Positions 1-8,490 of a DNA stretch of 20,493 nt are shown here, in pieces. The position numbers and the translations under genes were made by a program. Each line of letters starts with the position of its first letter. Within the stretch, counting starts at the first letter, position 1. The stretch comes from Porticoccaceae bacterium (GTDB lineage Bacteria > Pseudomonadota > Gammaproteobacteria > Pseudomonadales > Porticoccaceae): NCBI GenBank assembly GCA_019090225.1, contig JAHRWI010000241.1, positions 1 through 20,493 of the forward strand. Reading direction: 5' to 3'. The notes beneath the pieces are model-generated. The model searched no databases, was not told the origin of the DNA, and was given only the letters and a program-made list of their open reading frames with translations.

Positions 1-1
1 G

Positions 2-514
2 CCGGAGCTTGGGACTCAGTGCCAGCGGGCTAAACTGGCCTTCTCCGTGACCCTCTCGCAAGCGAGAAGGGATTGTCTACTCAGCACCGGCCGCTTTCAA
101 CACGCTCGCTTTGGTCGCCACCAGGTTATTTTCGATGTCGCCCACAACCCGGCTGCCGCATGCTTGTTGGCTGAAAAGCTCGGTGAATACCTTAAAACTA
201 CAACAACAAACAAGGTCTATGGCTTATTCGGCGCATTAGCGGATAAAGATATTGATGGCATGATTGCGCCGCTATTATCCGAGATTGATTTCTGGCATGT
301 ATGCGATCTGGAAGCGACAGCCAGGGCCGTAAGTGCTAAGGATATTGCGGCTAAACTCAAAGTATTTGAGCTATCGCCAGAGATTTACGGCAGTGTTGAA
401 AAAGGCTGGCTATCGGTTGTTGGGCAAATGAGCGACAATGACCTATTGGTGGTTTTCGGCTCTTTTTATATGGTGTCTGAAGGACTGCGATTGCTCCATG
501 GACAAACTGCTTAA
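2..514 (+). CDS. folC: Bifunctional folylpolyglutamate/dihydrofolate synthase, C-terminal part
   Basis: This is the last 170 codons of FolC; the gene starts before the window, and the frame is open from base 2. FolC adds glutamate to folates (and to dihydropteroate) in the cytosol using ATP. What shows it: the GRFQ motif followed by the characteristic DVAHNP motif (the site typical of Mur ligase-like FolC C-terminal domains), then ALADKDIDGM and the near-terminal VVFGSFYMVSEGL, which lines up with the 'VCGSFHTV' end of E. coli FolC. GTG at 47 is an internal codon and not the start. The stop TAA (512-514) overlaps the ATG of a 15-codon frame. The downstream genes dedD, cvpA and purF are the usual FolC neighbours in Gammaproteobacteria, which supports the call. 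Confidence 0.93.
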   Translation, partial: PELGTQCQRAKLAFSVTLSQARRDCLLSTGRFQHARFGRHQVIFDVAHNPAAACLLAEKLGEYLKTTTTNKVYGLFGALADKDIDGMIAPLLSEIDFWHVCDLEATARAVSAKDIAAKLKVFELSPEIYGSVEKGWLSVVGQMSDNDLLVVFGSFYMVSEGLRLLHGQTA

Positions 515-561
515 TGAAAAATATGACAGGCTTAGGTCGCGCATGTGAGGCTATCAAATAA
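514..561 (+). other. 15-codon open frame bridging folC and dedD (possible coupling peptide)
   Basis: ATG at 514 shares its A with the folC stop, and the frame runs 15 codons to TAA at 559-561, whose last A is the first base of the dedD ATG. TAATG overlaps at both ends are the classic layout for stop-restart translation. The putative peptide is MKNMTGLGRACEAIK. No good ribosome binding site lies before its ATG, and dedD has its own weak GAGG (547-550). It may be a translational bridge or chance. Confidence 0.2.
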
Positions 562-1094
562 TGAGGCCAAGAATAGTCGGGGCGCTGGTCTTAGGCGCTT
601 TAGCCGTTATTTTACTGCCCATACTCCTCGACTTTGGTGGCGAGTATGTCGTTGATACTCGCACTCAGATTCCAGACCGACCGGAGATCATACCGGTAGA
701 AATTGCCGAACCCCAGGCTGCTGAAGGTGACGAAAGTGTAACAACGGCGGAGCAGATGTTTCGTTTTAATAGCAGCCGTGATGAGGCAGAAAGCGACCCC
801 AAGACGCAAAGCCTTGTGAAGCCAGAGGCCCCAGGTTTAAGTGATGAAGGCTTGCCCGTAGCGTGGATATTACAGGTGGCCAGTTTTGGCGATTCTGACA
901 AGGCCGCGTCACTCGTAAATAAACTGTTGGCCAACCAGTATCAAGCCTATTCGAGAGCATCCACTACTAAGGGTAAGACTATTCATCGAGTCTATGTGGG
1001 GCCGAAAATCTTGAAACAAGATATGCTTGATGAGAAAACGGCCATTGAGAAAAAATATAAACTAAAGACCCTGTTGCTGCGCTTTGAACCCTGA
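561..1094 (+). CDS. dedD: SPOR-domain cell-division protein DedD
   Basis: A 177-residue inner-membrane protein. Residues about 5-23 form one hydrophobic segment (IVGALVLGALAVILLPILL) after a short basic start (MRPR), so the bulk should be periplasmic. A variable, acidic and Gln/Pro-containing linker follows to about residue 95. The last ~75 residues (from AWILQVASFGD to LLLRFEP) match the SPOR fold, with the WILQVASF strand, a ...YQAYSRA... helix-strand and the HRVYVGP strand. SPOR domains bind peptidoglycan stripped of stem peptides at the division septum. ATG 561 is the only sensible start, because an upstream in-frame TGA (546-548) blocks extension. GAGG at 547-550 is the likely ribosome site. 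Its place between folC and cvpA is the standard dedD position, which makes the name more secure than the divergent sequence alone would. Confidence 0.88.
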   Translation: MRPRIVGALVLGALAVILLPILLDFGGEYVVDTRTQIPDRPEIIPVEIAEPQAAEGDESVTTAEQMFRFNSSRDEAESDPKTQSLVKPEAPGLSDEGLPVAWILQVASFGDSDKAASLVNKLLANQYQAYSRASTTKGKTIHRVYVGPKILKQDMLDEKTAIEKKYKLKTLLLRFEP

Positions 1095-1195
1095 TTGAAA
1101 TAAACTTTTTTGCTAGACTGCCATTATCGGTTTGTTAAGTCAGCACAGGTTTTGTGTTAACGAAACAGATGCATTGCGGGCGTGGAGATAGAGCT

Positions 1196-1702
1196 GTGAA
1201 TTGGGCTGATTGGGCTATTGTGGCGATACTGGGTATCTCGGTACTCATCAGTCTGATTAGAGGCTTCGTAAAAGAAGCGATGTCGCTGGTGGTGTGGATG
1301 TCTGCGGTGTTGGTAGCTATGTTGTTTTACCAACGTTTCGCACCCTGGTTGGTCGATCTGATCAGTACACTTTCGCTGCGCTTGCTGGTTGCCTGGTTGA
1401 TATTATTTGTCGGCGTGTTAATTGTTGGCGGCTTGATTAATTACTTGTTGGGCAAGTTAATACTGGCTACAGGTCTGAGCGGTACTGATCGGCTGCTCGG
1501 TGTTATTTTTGGTGCAGCCAGGGGAGTCGTCGTGGTACTGATCGCGCTGATTCTGGCACCGAATGTTTTGCCTGTTGACCAGGATCTGTGGTGGCATGAA
1601 TCCCTCTTGATACCCGAATTCTTACGGTTTGAAGGTTGGGCAAGAGAAACCGCAGCAACGATTTCTGAGTTGGTTTCTGAATTTTTTGATCGATTTCTTT
1701 AG
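1196..1702 (+). CDS. cvpA: CvpA family inner-membrane protein
   Basis: A 168-residue, four-helix membrane protein of the CvpA family (named for colicin V production, also linked to envelope stress and bile resistance in other bacteria). The family signature is clear: NWADWAIVAILG at the start, then LIRGFVKEAMSLVVW, TGLSGTDRLLGVIFGAARG and a WW-containing tail. I chose GTG 1196, not the longer GTG 1154. GGAG at 1184-1187 sits 8 bases before it, and E. coli CvpA (MVWIDYAIIA) starts at the equivalent residue. The 14-residue extension is not family-like. The 101-base gap after dedD contains an extended -10 like TGCTAGACT (1111-1119) but no well-spaced -35, so a local promoter is only possible. 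I saw no PurR-type operator. purF follows after 11 bases. Confidence 0.92.
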   Translation: MNWADWAIVAILGISVLISLIRGFVKEAMSLVVWMSAVLVAMLFYQRFAPWLVDLISTLSLRLLVAWLILFVGVLIVGGLINYLLGKLILATGLSGTDRLLGVIFGAARGVVVVLIALILAPNVLPVDQDLWWHESLLIPEFLRFEGWARETAATISELVSEFFDRFL

Positions 1703-1713
1703 AGGGTGTCCCG

Positions 1714-3252
1714 ATGTGCGGAGTGGTTGGAATTGTTGGCCATAGCGATGTCAATTTGCAGCTTTATGATGCCTTGATCATGTTGCAACACCGCGGGCAG
1801 GATGCGGCCGGGATCATGACCTGCCAGGACGGCCAGCTGAATCAACGCAAAGATGTGGGCCTCGTTAGCGATGTCTTTCGACGTCGCCATATGGAGAGGC
1901 TGAACGGCAATGTGGGTATTGGCCATGCGCGTTATCCGACCGCAGGGAGTTCGGGTCCGTCATTGGCTCAACCTTTTTATGTTAATTCGCCCTACGGCAT
2001 TTGTATGGCCCACAATGGCAATTTGACGAACTCAAAGGAATTGCTCGAACACGTTTTTAAGTCAGACCTACGCCACGTTAATACCGATTCCGATTCTGAA
2101 ATACTGCTCAACGTATTTGCCCATGAACTCCAGCTTCAGGGCCAGCTGGAACCCAGGGCAGAAGATGTTTTTGCCGCGGTCAAGCGGGTTCATCGACGCT
2201 GTCATGGTGCTTATGCAGTGGTGGGTATTGTGGCAAATTACGGACTGTTTGCTTTCCGCGATCCCGCTGGGATTCGGCCCCTGGTACTGGGTAGCAGGCG
2301 CACCATACAAGGTATCGACTACATGGTGGCGTCTGAGAGTGTGGCCTTTGACGCGTTGGGTTATGAGCTGGAAAGAGATGTGAAGCCGGGCGAAGCGATC
2401 TTCATTGATAATGATGGTCAGCTCCATAGTCAGCAATGCGCCGATAACGCTACCTTAACACCGTGTATTTTTGAACATGTTTATTTTGCGCGCCCAGATT
2501 CTCTGATTGACAATATCTCTGTTTATAAAGCCAGATTGCGGATGGGCGAAAAGCTCGCTGCGAAAATTCAGCGCGCGAAACTGGAACATGACATAGATGT
2601 GGTGATTCCGGTTCCCGATACCAGTCGAGTCTCTGCCCAGGCCATTGCCGAAACATTGCAATTAAAGTTTCGCGAAGGTTTTATGAAAAACCGTTACATC
2701 GGGCGAACCTTTATTATGCCGGGGCAGACCCAGCGCAAAAAATCCGTGCGCCAAAAACTCAACCCGGTGAAGCTGGAGTTCAGGGGTAAAAATGTCTTAC
2801 TGGTAGATGATTCTATCGTTCGCGGTACCACCTCGAGTGAAATTATTCAGATGGCCCGGGATGCCGGTGCCGCAAAAGTCTATATGGCTTCGGCAGCGCC
2901 GCCGGTGCGTTATCCCAATGTTTATGGGATTGATATGCCCGCAGCAACAGAGTTGATTGCCCATGGCCGAACGGTCGAGCAAGTGGCTCAGGCCATCGGT
3001 GCCGATTGGCTAATCTATCAGGATATCGAGGACTTGATTGACAGCGCGAAGGAGGGCAACCCACATATCGAACGTTTTGATTGTTCGGTCTTCACGGGTG
3101 AATATGTTACCGGTGACGTCGACGCCAGTTATCTGGATGGCCTTGCCCGAGAGCGTAGTGATGTCGCAAAGCTAACAAAAAATAGCGATCCCGATAGTAG
3201 TGGCGATGAAGTGATCGGTTTGCACAATTCAACGCGAGAAATGGTTCTATGA
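1714..3252 (+). CDS. purF: Amidophosphoribosyltransferase (glutamine PRPP amidotransferase)
   Basis: Catalyses the first committed step of purine synthesis: PRPP + glutamine to 5-phosphoribosylamine, in the cytosol. It has 512 residues, close to E. coli PurF (505). The N-terminal Ntn glutaminase starts MCGVVGIVG, so Cys2 becomes the catalytic N-terminal cysteine after Met removal. There is no propeptide, unlike the Bacillus type. Later glutaminase motifs include LQHRGQDAAGI, HARYPTAG and MAHNGNL. The phosphoribosyltransferase half carries the PRPP loop VLLVDDSIVRGTT, with DDS at 365-367 and RGTT at 370-373. The ribosome site AGAGGG (1701-1706) lies 7 bases before the ATG and overlaps the cvpA stop. 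Its last bases overlap the metZ start as ATGA (3249-3252), so the two are translationally coupled. Confidence 0.98.
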   Translation: MCGVVGIVGHSDVNLQLYDALIMLQHRGQDAAGIMTCQDGQLNQRKDVGLVSDVFRRRHMERLNGNVGIGHARYPTAGSSGPSLAQPFYVNSPYGICMAHNGNLTNSKELLEHVFKSDLRHVNTDSDSEILLNVFAHELQLQGQLEPRAEDVFAAVKRVHRRCHGAYAVVGIVANYGLFAFRDPAGIRPLVLGSRRTIQGIDYMVASESVAFDALGYELERDVKPGEAIFIDNDGQLHSQQCADNATLTPCIFEHVYFARPDSLIDNISVYKARLRMGEKLAAKIQRAKLEHDIDVVIPVPDTSRVSAQAIAETLQLKFREGFMKNRYIGRTFIMPGQTQRKKSVRQKLNPVKLEFRGKNVLLVDDSIVRGTTSSEIIQMARDAGAAKVYMASAAPPVRYPNVYGIDMPAATELIAHGRTVEQVAQAIGADWLIYQDIEDLIDSAKEGNPHIERFDCSVFTGEYVTGDVDASYLDGLARERSDVAKLTKNSDPDSSGDEVIGLHNSTREMVL

Positions 3253-4484
3253 GTGAATCATCAAATTCTTCTGGGGGCGGTCTAAGCCCCGGAGATGAGC
3301 TAAGAGTAGCTCTCGAGAATGCCTCCCTCGACACACTAGCGGTGCGAGCTGGACAACGACGCAGCCCCGAAGGCGAGCATAGCGAGGCGATTTATACGAC
3401 ATCAAGTTATGTATTCGCCAATGCGGCTGAAGCCGCCGCCCGCTTTAGTGGCGAGCTAGCGGGTAACGTCTATTCCCGCTATACCAATCCCACGGTACGT
3501 AATTTTGAAGAACGAATAGCGGCCCTGGAAGGCGCCGAGCAAGCGGTTGCGACATCCTCAGGCATGGCAGCGATTCTGAGTACCTGTTTGGCACTGCTCA
3601 AAAGCGGTGATCACGTTGTCTGTTCACGGGATGTGTTTGGTACCACCACGGTGCTGTTAAACAAGTTCCTGGCGAAATTTGGCGTGAGCTCAAGCATGGT
3701 GCCACTGAGCGATTTGTCAGCCTGGAAAGCGGCGATTCGTCCAGAAACTAAATTACTATTTCTTGAAACACCTTCCAATCCACTCTGCGAAGTTGGTGAT
3801 CTCACGGCGTTGTCGACGCTGGCTAAAGAGACAAATACGCTCTTAGTGGTTGATAATTGTTTGTGTACTCCAGCCCTGCAACGGCCCTTTGAATTTGGTG
3901 CCGATATCGTTATTCACTCGGCAACAAAATACCTGGATGGTCAGGGTCGTTGCTTAGGTGGCGTCGCGCTGGGCCGAGCCGAGTTGATGGATGAGGTGCT
4001 GGGTTTTGTCCGTTCAGCCGGGCCAACCATGAGTCCCTTTAATGCCTGGGTATTTTTGAAGGGACTTGAAACCCTGCGTTTACGTATGGATGCGCATTCT
4101 GCAAATGCCATGGAACTTGCGCTCTGGCTTAATGAACAAGCAGCTGTAGAGAAAGTATTCTACGCCGGACTGGAAGATCACGTTGGCCATGCCCTGGCGA
4201 AACAACAACAGCGGGCTTTCGGAGGGGTGTTATCGTTCCGAGTAAAAGGCGATAGAGAGCAAGCCTGGCACGTCATTGATAAAACCCGTATTTTATCGTT
4301 GACCGCTAATCTGGGTGATGCCAAAACCACCATTGTTCATCCGGCGACGACCACCCACGGCAGGCTCAATGCCCAGGAAAAGGTCGATGGGGGAATCAGT
4401 GAAAACTTGATTCGGGTAGCAGTTGGGCTAGAAGCCATAGATGATATCAAGGCTGATCTGCAGCGAGGGCTGGACACGGTTTGA
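3249..4484 (+). CDS. metZ: O-succinylhomoserine sulfhydrylase
   Basis: A 411-residue PLP enzyme of the Cys/Met metabolism family (fold type I). It makes homocysteine directly from O-succinylhomoserine and sulfide in methionine synthesis. Visible motifs: ETLAVRAGQ-like TLAVRAGQRRSPEGEHSEAIY, SSYVFANAAEAAARF, VYSRYTNPTVRNFE, SGMAAIL, and HSATKYLDGQGR where Lys227 should form the Schiff base. The phrase RAGQRRSPEGEHSEA is characteristic of MetZ and not of MetB/MetC. The protein has an N-terminal extension of about 25 residues rich in Ser/Gly, with ATG overlapping the purF stop. The purF-metZ pair is conserved in Pseudomonas-like Gammaproteobacteria, which supports the name. Its TGA overlaps the next gene's TTG start. 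Confidence 0.94.
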   Translation: MSESSNSSGGGLSPGDELRVALENASLDTLAVRAGQRRSPEGEHSEAIYTTSSYVFANAAEAAARFSGELAGNVYSRYTNPTVRNFEERIAALEGAEQAVATSSGMAAILSTCLALLKSGDHVVCSRDVFGTTTVLLNKFLAKFGVSSSMVPLSDLSAWKAAIRPETKLLFLETPSNPLCEVGDLTALSTLAKETNTLLVVDNCLCTPALQRPFEFGADIVIHSATKYLDGQGRCLGGVALGRAELMDEVLGFVRSAGPTMSPFNAWVFLKGLETLRLRMDAHSANAMELALWLNEQAAVEKVFYAGLEDHVGHALAKQQQRAFGGVLSFRVKGDREQAWHVIDKTRILSLTANLGDAKTTIVHPATTTHGRLNAQEKVDGGISENLIRVAVGLEAIDDIKADLQRGLDTV

Positions 4485-5401
4485 GTAGTGTCAAAAAAAT
4501 TGCCGATACTCTGGTCGAGCGCATCGGCGCTATTCTTATCGGCAAAGATCAGGAGATCCGTCTGGCCTTGGCGTGTTTGTTTGCCCGGGGCCATCTACTT
4601 ATCGAAGACTTACCCGGCATGGGCAAAACCACGCTAGCCCAAACTTTGTCTGCTGCCCTGGGTTTGAGTTATACCCGCATTCAATTCACTAGTGATTTGC
4701 TACCCGCAGATATCGTCGGGGTATCGGTATACGACCGTGATAACGGTTCTTTTGAATTTCATCCAGGGCCGGTGTTTTCTCAGGTGGTGCTCGCCGACGA
4801 AATTAATCGCACTACCCCAAAAACCCAAAGTGCTTTGTTAGAAGCTATGTCCGAAGGTCAGGTCACAGTCGAAGGCGAGACCCGGCAGTTGCCACAGCCT
4901 TTTTTTGTGATTGCTACCCAAAATCCTGCCACCCAGTCGGGTACTTTTCCCTTACCAGAGTCACAACTAGATCGGTTCCTAATGCGCATCAAACTGGGTT
5001 ACCCGGATCCGGCCGCCGAGCGAAAATTATTGTCGGGCGATGATCCTCGCAAGAAACTCAATAACCTCAAAGCCTCGATCAATGAGCTTACCCTGGAGAA
5101 AATTCAGTCCCAGGTTTCCAATGTCAAAGCGGCCGACAGTTTGATCGATTACGTACAGAGACTCTTGCAGCATACTCGTGCGCTGCCTCAGTTGGATAAC
5201 GGAATTTCTCCCCGTGGTGGTATGGCCCTGCTGCAATGTGCTCGTGCCTGGGCTTTGATGGACGGTCGTCAGTATGTCATTCCAGAAGATGTACAAGCGT
5301 GCCTGGAGCCAGTCTGCGGACATCGCTTAAGCGGTGCTGCCAACGACCAGGAAGTGACCAGCCTGATACAACAGATTTTAAATAGCGTCGATATTATTTG
5401 A
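4481..5401 (+). CDS. MoxR-family AAA+ ATPase
   Basis: A 306-residue cytosolic AAA+ protein of the MoxR class. MoxR proteins act as chaperone-like ATPases beside DUF58 and transglutaminase genes, as here. Walker A is LPGMGKTT (44-51), Walker B is VVLADE (102-107), sensor 1 is ATQNP, and the arginine-finger segment is LPESQLDRFLMR. The C-terminal lid contains GISPRGGMALLQCARAWAL, a MoxR hallmark. The best start is TTG 4481, which overlaps the metZ stop as TTGA. GTG 4489 is an alternative three codons in. The tight overlap with a methionine gene suggests shared transcription and not shared function. The DUF58 gene follows after 21 bases. Confidence is high for the family; the client protein is unknown. 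Confidence 0.93.
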   Translation: MSSVKKIADTLVERIGAILIGKDQEIRLALACLFARGHLLIEDLPGMGKTTLAQTLSAALGLSYTRIQFTSDLLPADIVGVSVYDRDNGSFEFHPGPVFSQVVLADEINRTTPKTQSALLEAMSEGQVTVEGETRQLPQPFFVIATQNPATQSGTFPLPESQLDRFLMRIKLGYPDPAAERKLLSGDDPRKKLNNLKASINELTLEKIQSQVSNVKAADSLIDYVQRLLQHTRALPQLDNGISPRGGMALLQCARAWALMDGRQYVIPEDVQACLEPVCGHRLSGAANDQEVTSLIQQILNSVDII

Positions 5402-5422
5402 ATCATCTGGAGTAAGTTACCT

Positions 5423-6397
5423 ATGCTGCAAGGCTTGCGTGACCAGCTCAAGCAACTCTACCAGCGGTGGGTCAACCGGCGTTTGCCTGCGGCGAGCAAA
5501 ATTCGTTTAAGTAATAAGCGTCTATTTATTTTCCCCACCCGAGCAGGGTTTTTGTTTGGCGGCGTTTTAATACTGCTCTGGCTGGTGGCTACCAACTTTG
5601 AAAACAATCTGGTATTTGGTGCAACCTTCTTGCTGTCGGCCATGTTCGTGGTGGCTATTTTTCACACCTTCCTGAATTTGTCTGGACTCTATGTCGAAGC
5701 GGGGCGCACGCCGCCCTGTTTTTGTGGTGGCGAGGCGGAATTTGGTATTTTGCTGAGTCAAAAAGGCCGTCGCTACCGGGATAGTATTTCACTTTATCAT
5801 CGCTCCTCTGAGGCTGTCGTCGTGTCTCTCCCAGGTACCGAGCTGGCAGAGGTATGGCTGGCAGTGCCAGCCGAAAAGCGAGGCTGGTTTGAACCTGGCA
5901 GAGTGACCCTAGAAACCCGCTATCCACTGGGCTTACTCCGCGCCTGGACCTATCTCGATCTGAAACTATGCGGGCTGGTTTATCCTCGGCCCATAGACGC
6001 TAAAGGCAGGCTAAGTAGTACGGCAGCGGGAGAGGGTGTTGATGACCTACCCGGTGGGCGGGAGGATTTCCGTGGTCTTGAAAGGTATCGGCAGGGCGAA
6101 GCCCTGGGGCATATCGCGTGGAAACATTATGCTCGCGAGCAAGGTTTGCATACCAAACACTTCTCAGATCCGGTAGATGAAGAGGTATGGCTTGATTGGG
6201 ACGCCTTCCCGGGTATGGATGCCGAGGCTCGTCTGTCGCGGCTCTGTGGCTGGTTGCTGGCTATTTCAAGTGGCTCAGCTCTATACGGTTTACGCATACC
6301 GGGGACCGAAATCCTGCCGTCTCGCGGTGAAGCGCACCGGAGTAACGTGCTCCGAGCCTTAGCGCTCTTTGATCAAGCGCCACGGCCCCGAAGCTAA
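5423..6397 (+). CDS. DUF58 domain protein
   Basis: A 324-residue protein with two adjacent hydrophobic segments at about residues 36-80, which should anchor it in the inner membrane, and a soluble C-terminal half. The DUF58 core is plain: DDLPGGREDFRGLERYRQGEALGHIAWKHYARE, followed by LHTKHFSD, matching the family pattern of 'D-F-R-G-L-x-x-Y-x-x-G-D ... I-x-W-K'. DUF58 proteins accompany MoxR ATPases and resemble a von Willebrand A-like fold; their job is not settled. GGAG (5409-5412) lies 10 bases before ATG 5423. The stop overlaps the next start as TAATG, so translation of DUF58 and the transglutaminase is probably coupled. The order MoxR-DUF58-transglutaminase is widespread and argues for one membrane complex. 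Confidence 0.92.
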   Translation: MLQGLRDQLKQLYQRWVNRRLPAASKIRLSNKRLFIFPTRAGFLFGGVLILLWLVATNFENNLVFGATFLLSAMFVVAIFHTFLNLSGLYVEAGRTPPCFCGGEAEFGILLSQKGRRYRDSISLYHRSSEAVVVSLPGTELAEVWLAVPAEKRGWFEPGRVTLETRYPLGLLRAWTYLDLKLCGLVYPRPIDAKGRLSSTAAGEGVDDLPGGREDFRGLERYRQGEALGHIAWKHYAREQGLHTKHFSDPVDEEVWLDWDAFPGMDAEARLSRLCGWLLAISSGSALYGLRIPGTEILPSRGEAHRSNVLRALALFDQAPRPRS

Positions 6398-8463
6398 TGC
6401 AACCGACCTGGCAAACACCGCGCCCCGCTCTGCTGTGGATGTTGATTAGCGTGGTCACGACGCTTGCTTTGCATGTCAGGCATTTACCACTCTGGCTGCT
6501 GGGAGCGGCTGCCTTGACCGTTCTATGGCAGATACAGGTGTACCGTGGTGCCTGGCAGTATCCGGCCAAGTATATAAAAGTGTTGTTGACGCTATTGTGC
6601 TTTGGCGGCGTATTGAGTAGCTATGGTCACTTGTTGGGGCTGGAGCCCATGGTGGCCATCCTGGTGAGCGGCTTCTCGCTTAAACTACTAGAGATTCATC
6701 ATCGCCGAGATGCACTGGTGCTGATCTATCTGGCCTACTTTATTATCGTCATCCAATGTTTATTTGAGCAGGGCATTGTTACCGGCTTGATAGTGGTGCT
6801 GGGTGTGACGATCGTGACCGCAGCTTTGGCAGGGCTATATCAAAGCAATCACAATAACCAGACCGATAGTAGGGGGATATTAGGTGCCTGGTTTCGACCT
6901 TTTCGATCAAGCGCAGTCATTATTATGCAGTCCCTGCCGCTGATGTTGGTGCTGTTCATCGTTATGCCGAGGGTTGGTGCTTTATGGGCGGTACCCAAGG
7001 AGCAGGGTAGTGGTGTCGTCGGTGTGAGTGACAGTATGTCGCCTGGTGATTTCAGCGATTTGGGCGGTAGCAGCAAGGTGGCGTTTCGGGTGGAGTTTGA
7101 GGGTGATATTCCGGCCCAGTCCGCACTGTACTGGCGTGGTTTAGTGTTTTCTGACTTTGATGGTCGTCGATGGTCTCAGTCAGGGTCATGGGGTTATCGG
7201 GATGGCAGTCTCTTACAGTGGTACGGTGACAAACCCGAACCCTGGGATAGTCAGGCGACACGACGGGGAGATGCCTTGACCTATCAAGTAACTCTGGAAG
7301 CCACCAATAGCCCATGGTTATTCGCGCTGGCAACCCCGAAGCCGGCTTCTCAAGATGTAGCCTTAACCCGAGATTTTCGACTTTACAGTAAACGTCCCTT
7401 GAGTTCGAAGACGCAATATCGGGTTAAGTCCTGGCCCGATTATAATCTTGAAGTCAGTGGCTTATCGAGTTGGCGGCGGAAAATGGAACTGGCGCTGCCC
7501 GATGGTTTTAATCCAGAGACCCGCGCCATCGCCGAGCAATGGCGGCAGGAATCGCCCGATACCGTGGCATTGCTTAACCGGCTTTTAAAGCTCTATAACG
7601 AGGAGTTTATTTATACCCTCAAACCGCCTTTATTAGGCAAACATACGGTTGATGAATTTTTGTGGGAAACAAAGCGGGGCTTTTGTGAGTTTTATGCCAG
7701 TAGTTTTGTTTTTTTTGCGCGCGCGGCCGGTATCCCCGCTCGGGTGGTGGCCGGTTATCAGGGCGGTGAACGCCACCCCAGCGAAGATTATTTGTTGGTT
7801 CATCAATACGATGCTCACGCCTGGGCAGAGGTTTGGTTAGAAGGCAGAGGCTGGATAAGAGTTGACCCAACCGCCGCGGTGGCTCCTGAACGGGTTGAAA
7901 TGAGTTTTGCCGATTTATTTGGTGAAAATAAAGATTTTTTGGCTGGGTCTTTACTGTCACTGGAGCGCTACCGGCATATTAACTGGATAAATAACCTTCG
8001 CCTGCGCCTCGATGCCCTTGACTATGCTTGGGCGAAATGGGTGCTTGGTTATGGAAATATGCAGACTGATCTGCTGACCAGCATTTTGGGTCGTCTTGAT
8101 CCCTTGCGTGTCGGTTTGTTTTTGTTGGCAGCTGGTGCTTTAGCAATGTTGCCGGTTGCCGTTATGTCGTTGTTGGGGCAAGAGAAAAAATACCGGGACG
8201 ATCTGGACAAATTCTTTATTCAGTTTTGCCAGCGTATGGAACGAGCCGGTATTACCCGCCGGCCCGGCGAAGGGCCGCGAGATTTTGCTGCGCGAATTCA
8301 ATCGCTACGGCCCGATTTGGCGGATCAGGTGTCCAGTTTAACGGCGTTATATGAGCAGCAACGCTACAACACAGCAACACTTGATAGCCGAAACTTACGC
8401 TTAAAAGAGTTACGTTTAAAATTGCGCCGTTTCCGGCCTTACTTAAGATCCAAAGTTACCTAG
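6397..8463 (+). CDS. tgpA: TgpA-type membrane transglutaminase
   Basis: A 688-residue protein with the three-part TgpA layout. It starts with a hydrophobic N-terminal region of several membrane helices (DUF3488 type, roughly to residue 200). A periplasmic transglutaminase-like core follows, then a late membrane helix (about 565-590) and a cytosolic DUF4129-like tail (KYRDDLDKFFIQFCQRM...GPRDFAARI). The papain-like triad is intact: Cys430 in RGFCEFYASS, His474 in YDAHAWAEVW and Asp490 in RVDPTAAV. In Pseudomonas aeruginosa TgpA is essential and has been called a protein-glutamine gamma-glutamyltransferase. It follows the DUF58 gene with a one-base TAATG overlap. Nothing in the sequence names the substrate. 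The gene symbol rests on domain order and on the MoxR-DUF58 context. Confidence 0.92.
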   Translation: MQPTWQTPRPALLWMLISVVTTLALHVRHLPLWLLGAAALTVLWQIQVYRGAWQYPAKYIKVLLTLLCFGGVLSSYGHLLGLEPMVAILVSGFSLKLLEIHHRRDALVLIYLAYFIIVIQCLFEQGIVTGLIVVLGVTIVTAALAGLYQSNHNNQTDSRGILGAWFRPFRSSAVIIMQSLPLMLVLFIVMPRVGALWAVPKEQGSGVVGVSDSMSPGDFSDLGGSSKVAFRVEFEGDIPAQSALYWRGLVFSDFDGRRWSQSGSWGYRDGSLLQWYGDKPEPWDSQATRRGDALTYQVTLEATNSPWLFALATPKPASQDVALTRDFRLYSKRPLSSKTQYRVKSWPDYNLEVSGLSSWRRKMELALPDGFNPETRAIAEQWRQESPDTVALLNRLLKLYNEEFIYTLKPPLLGKHTVDEFLWETKRGFCEFYASSFVFFARAAGIPARVVAGYQGGERHPSEDYLLVHQYDAHAWAEVWLEGRGWIRVDPTAAVAPERVEMSFADLFGENKDFLAGSLLSLERYRHINWINNLRLRLDALDYAWAKWVLGYGNMQTDLLTSILGRLDPLRVGLFLLAAGALAMLPVAVMSLLGQEKKYRDDLDKFFIQFCQRMERAGITRRPGEGPRDFAARIQSLRPDLADQVSSLTALYEQQRYNTATLDSRNLRLKELRLKLRRFRPYLRSKVT

Positions 8464-8490
8464 CTGTTTCCAGACTAGAGGAGGGTCACC

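Noticed and set aside
1154..1195. Longer GTG start for cvpA
   Set aside because: The extension is not CvpA-like, and GTG 1196 has a well-spaced GGAG and matches the family start.
1095..1195. PurR operator upstream of cvpA-purF
   Set aside because: No sequence close to the ACGCAAACGTTTNCGT-type box is visible.
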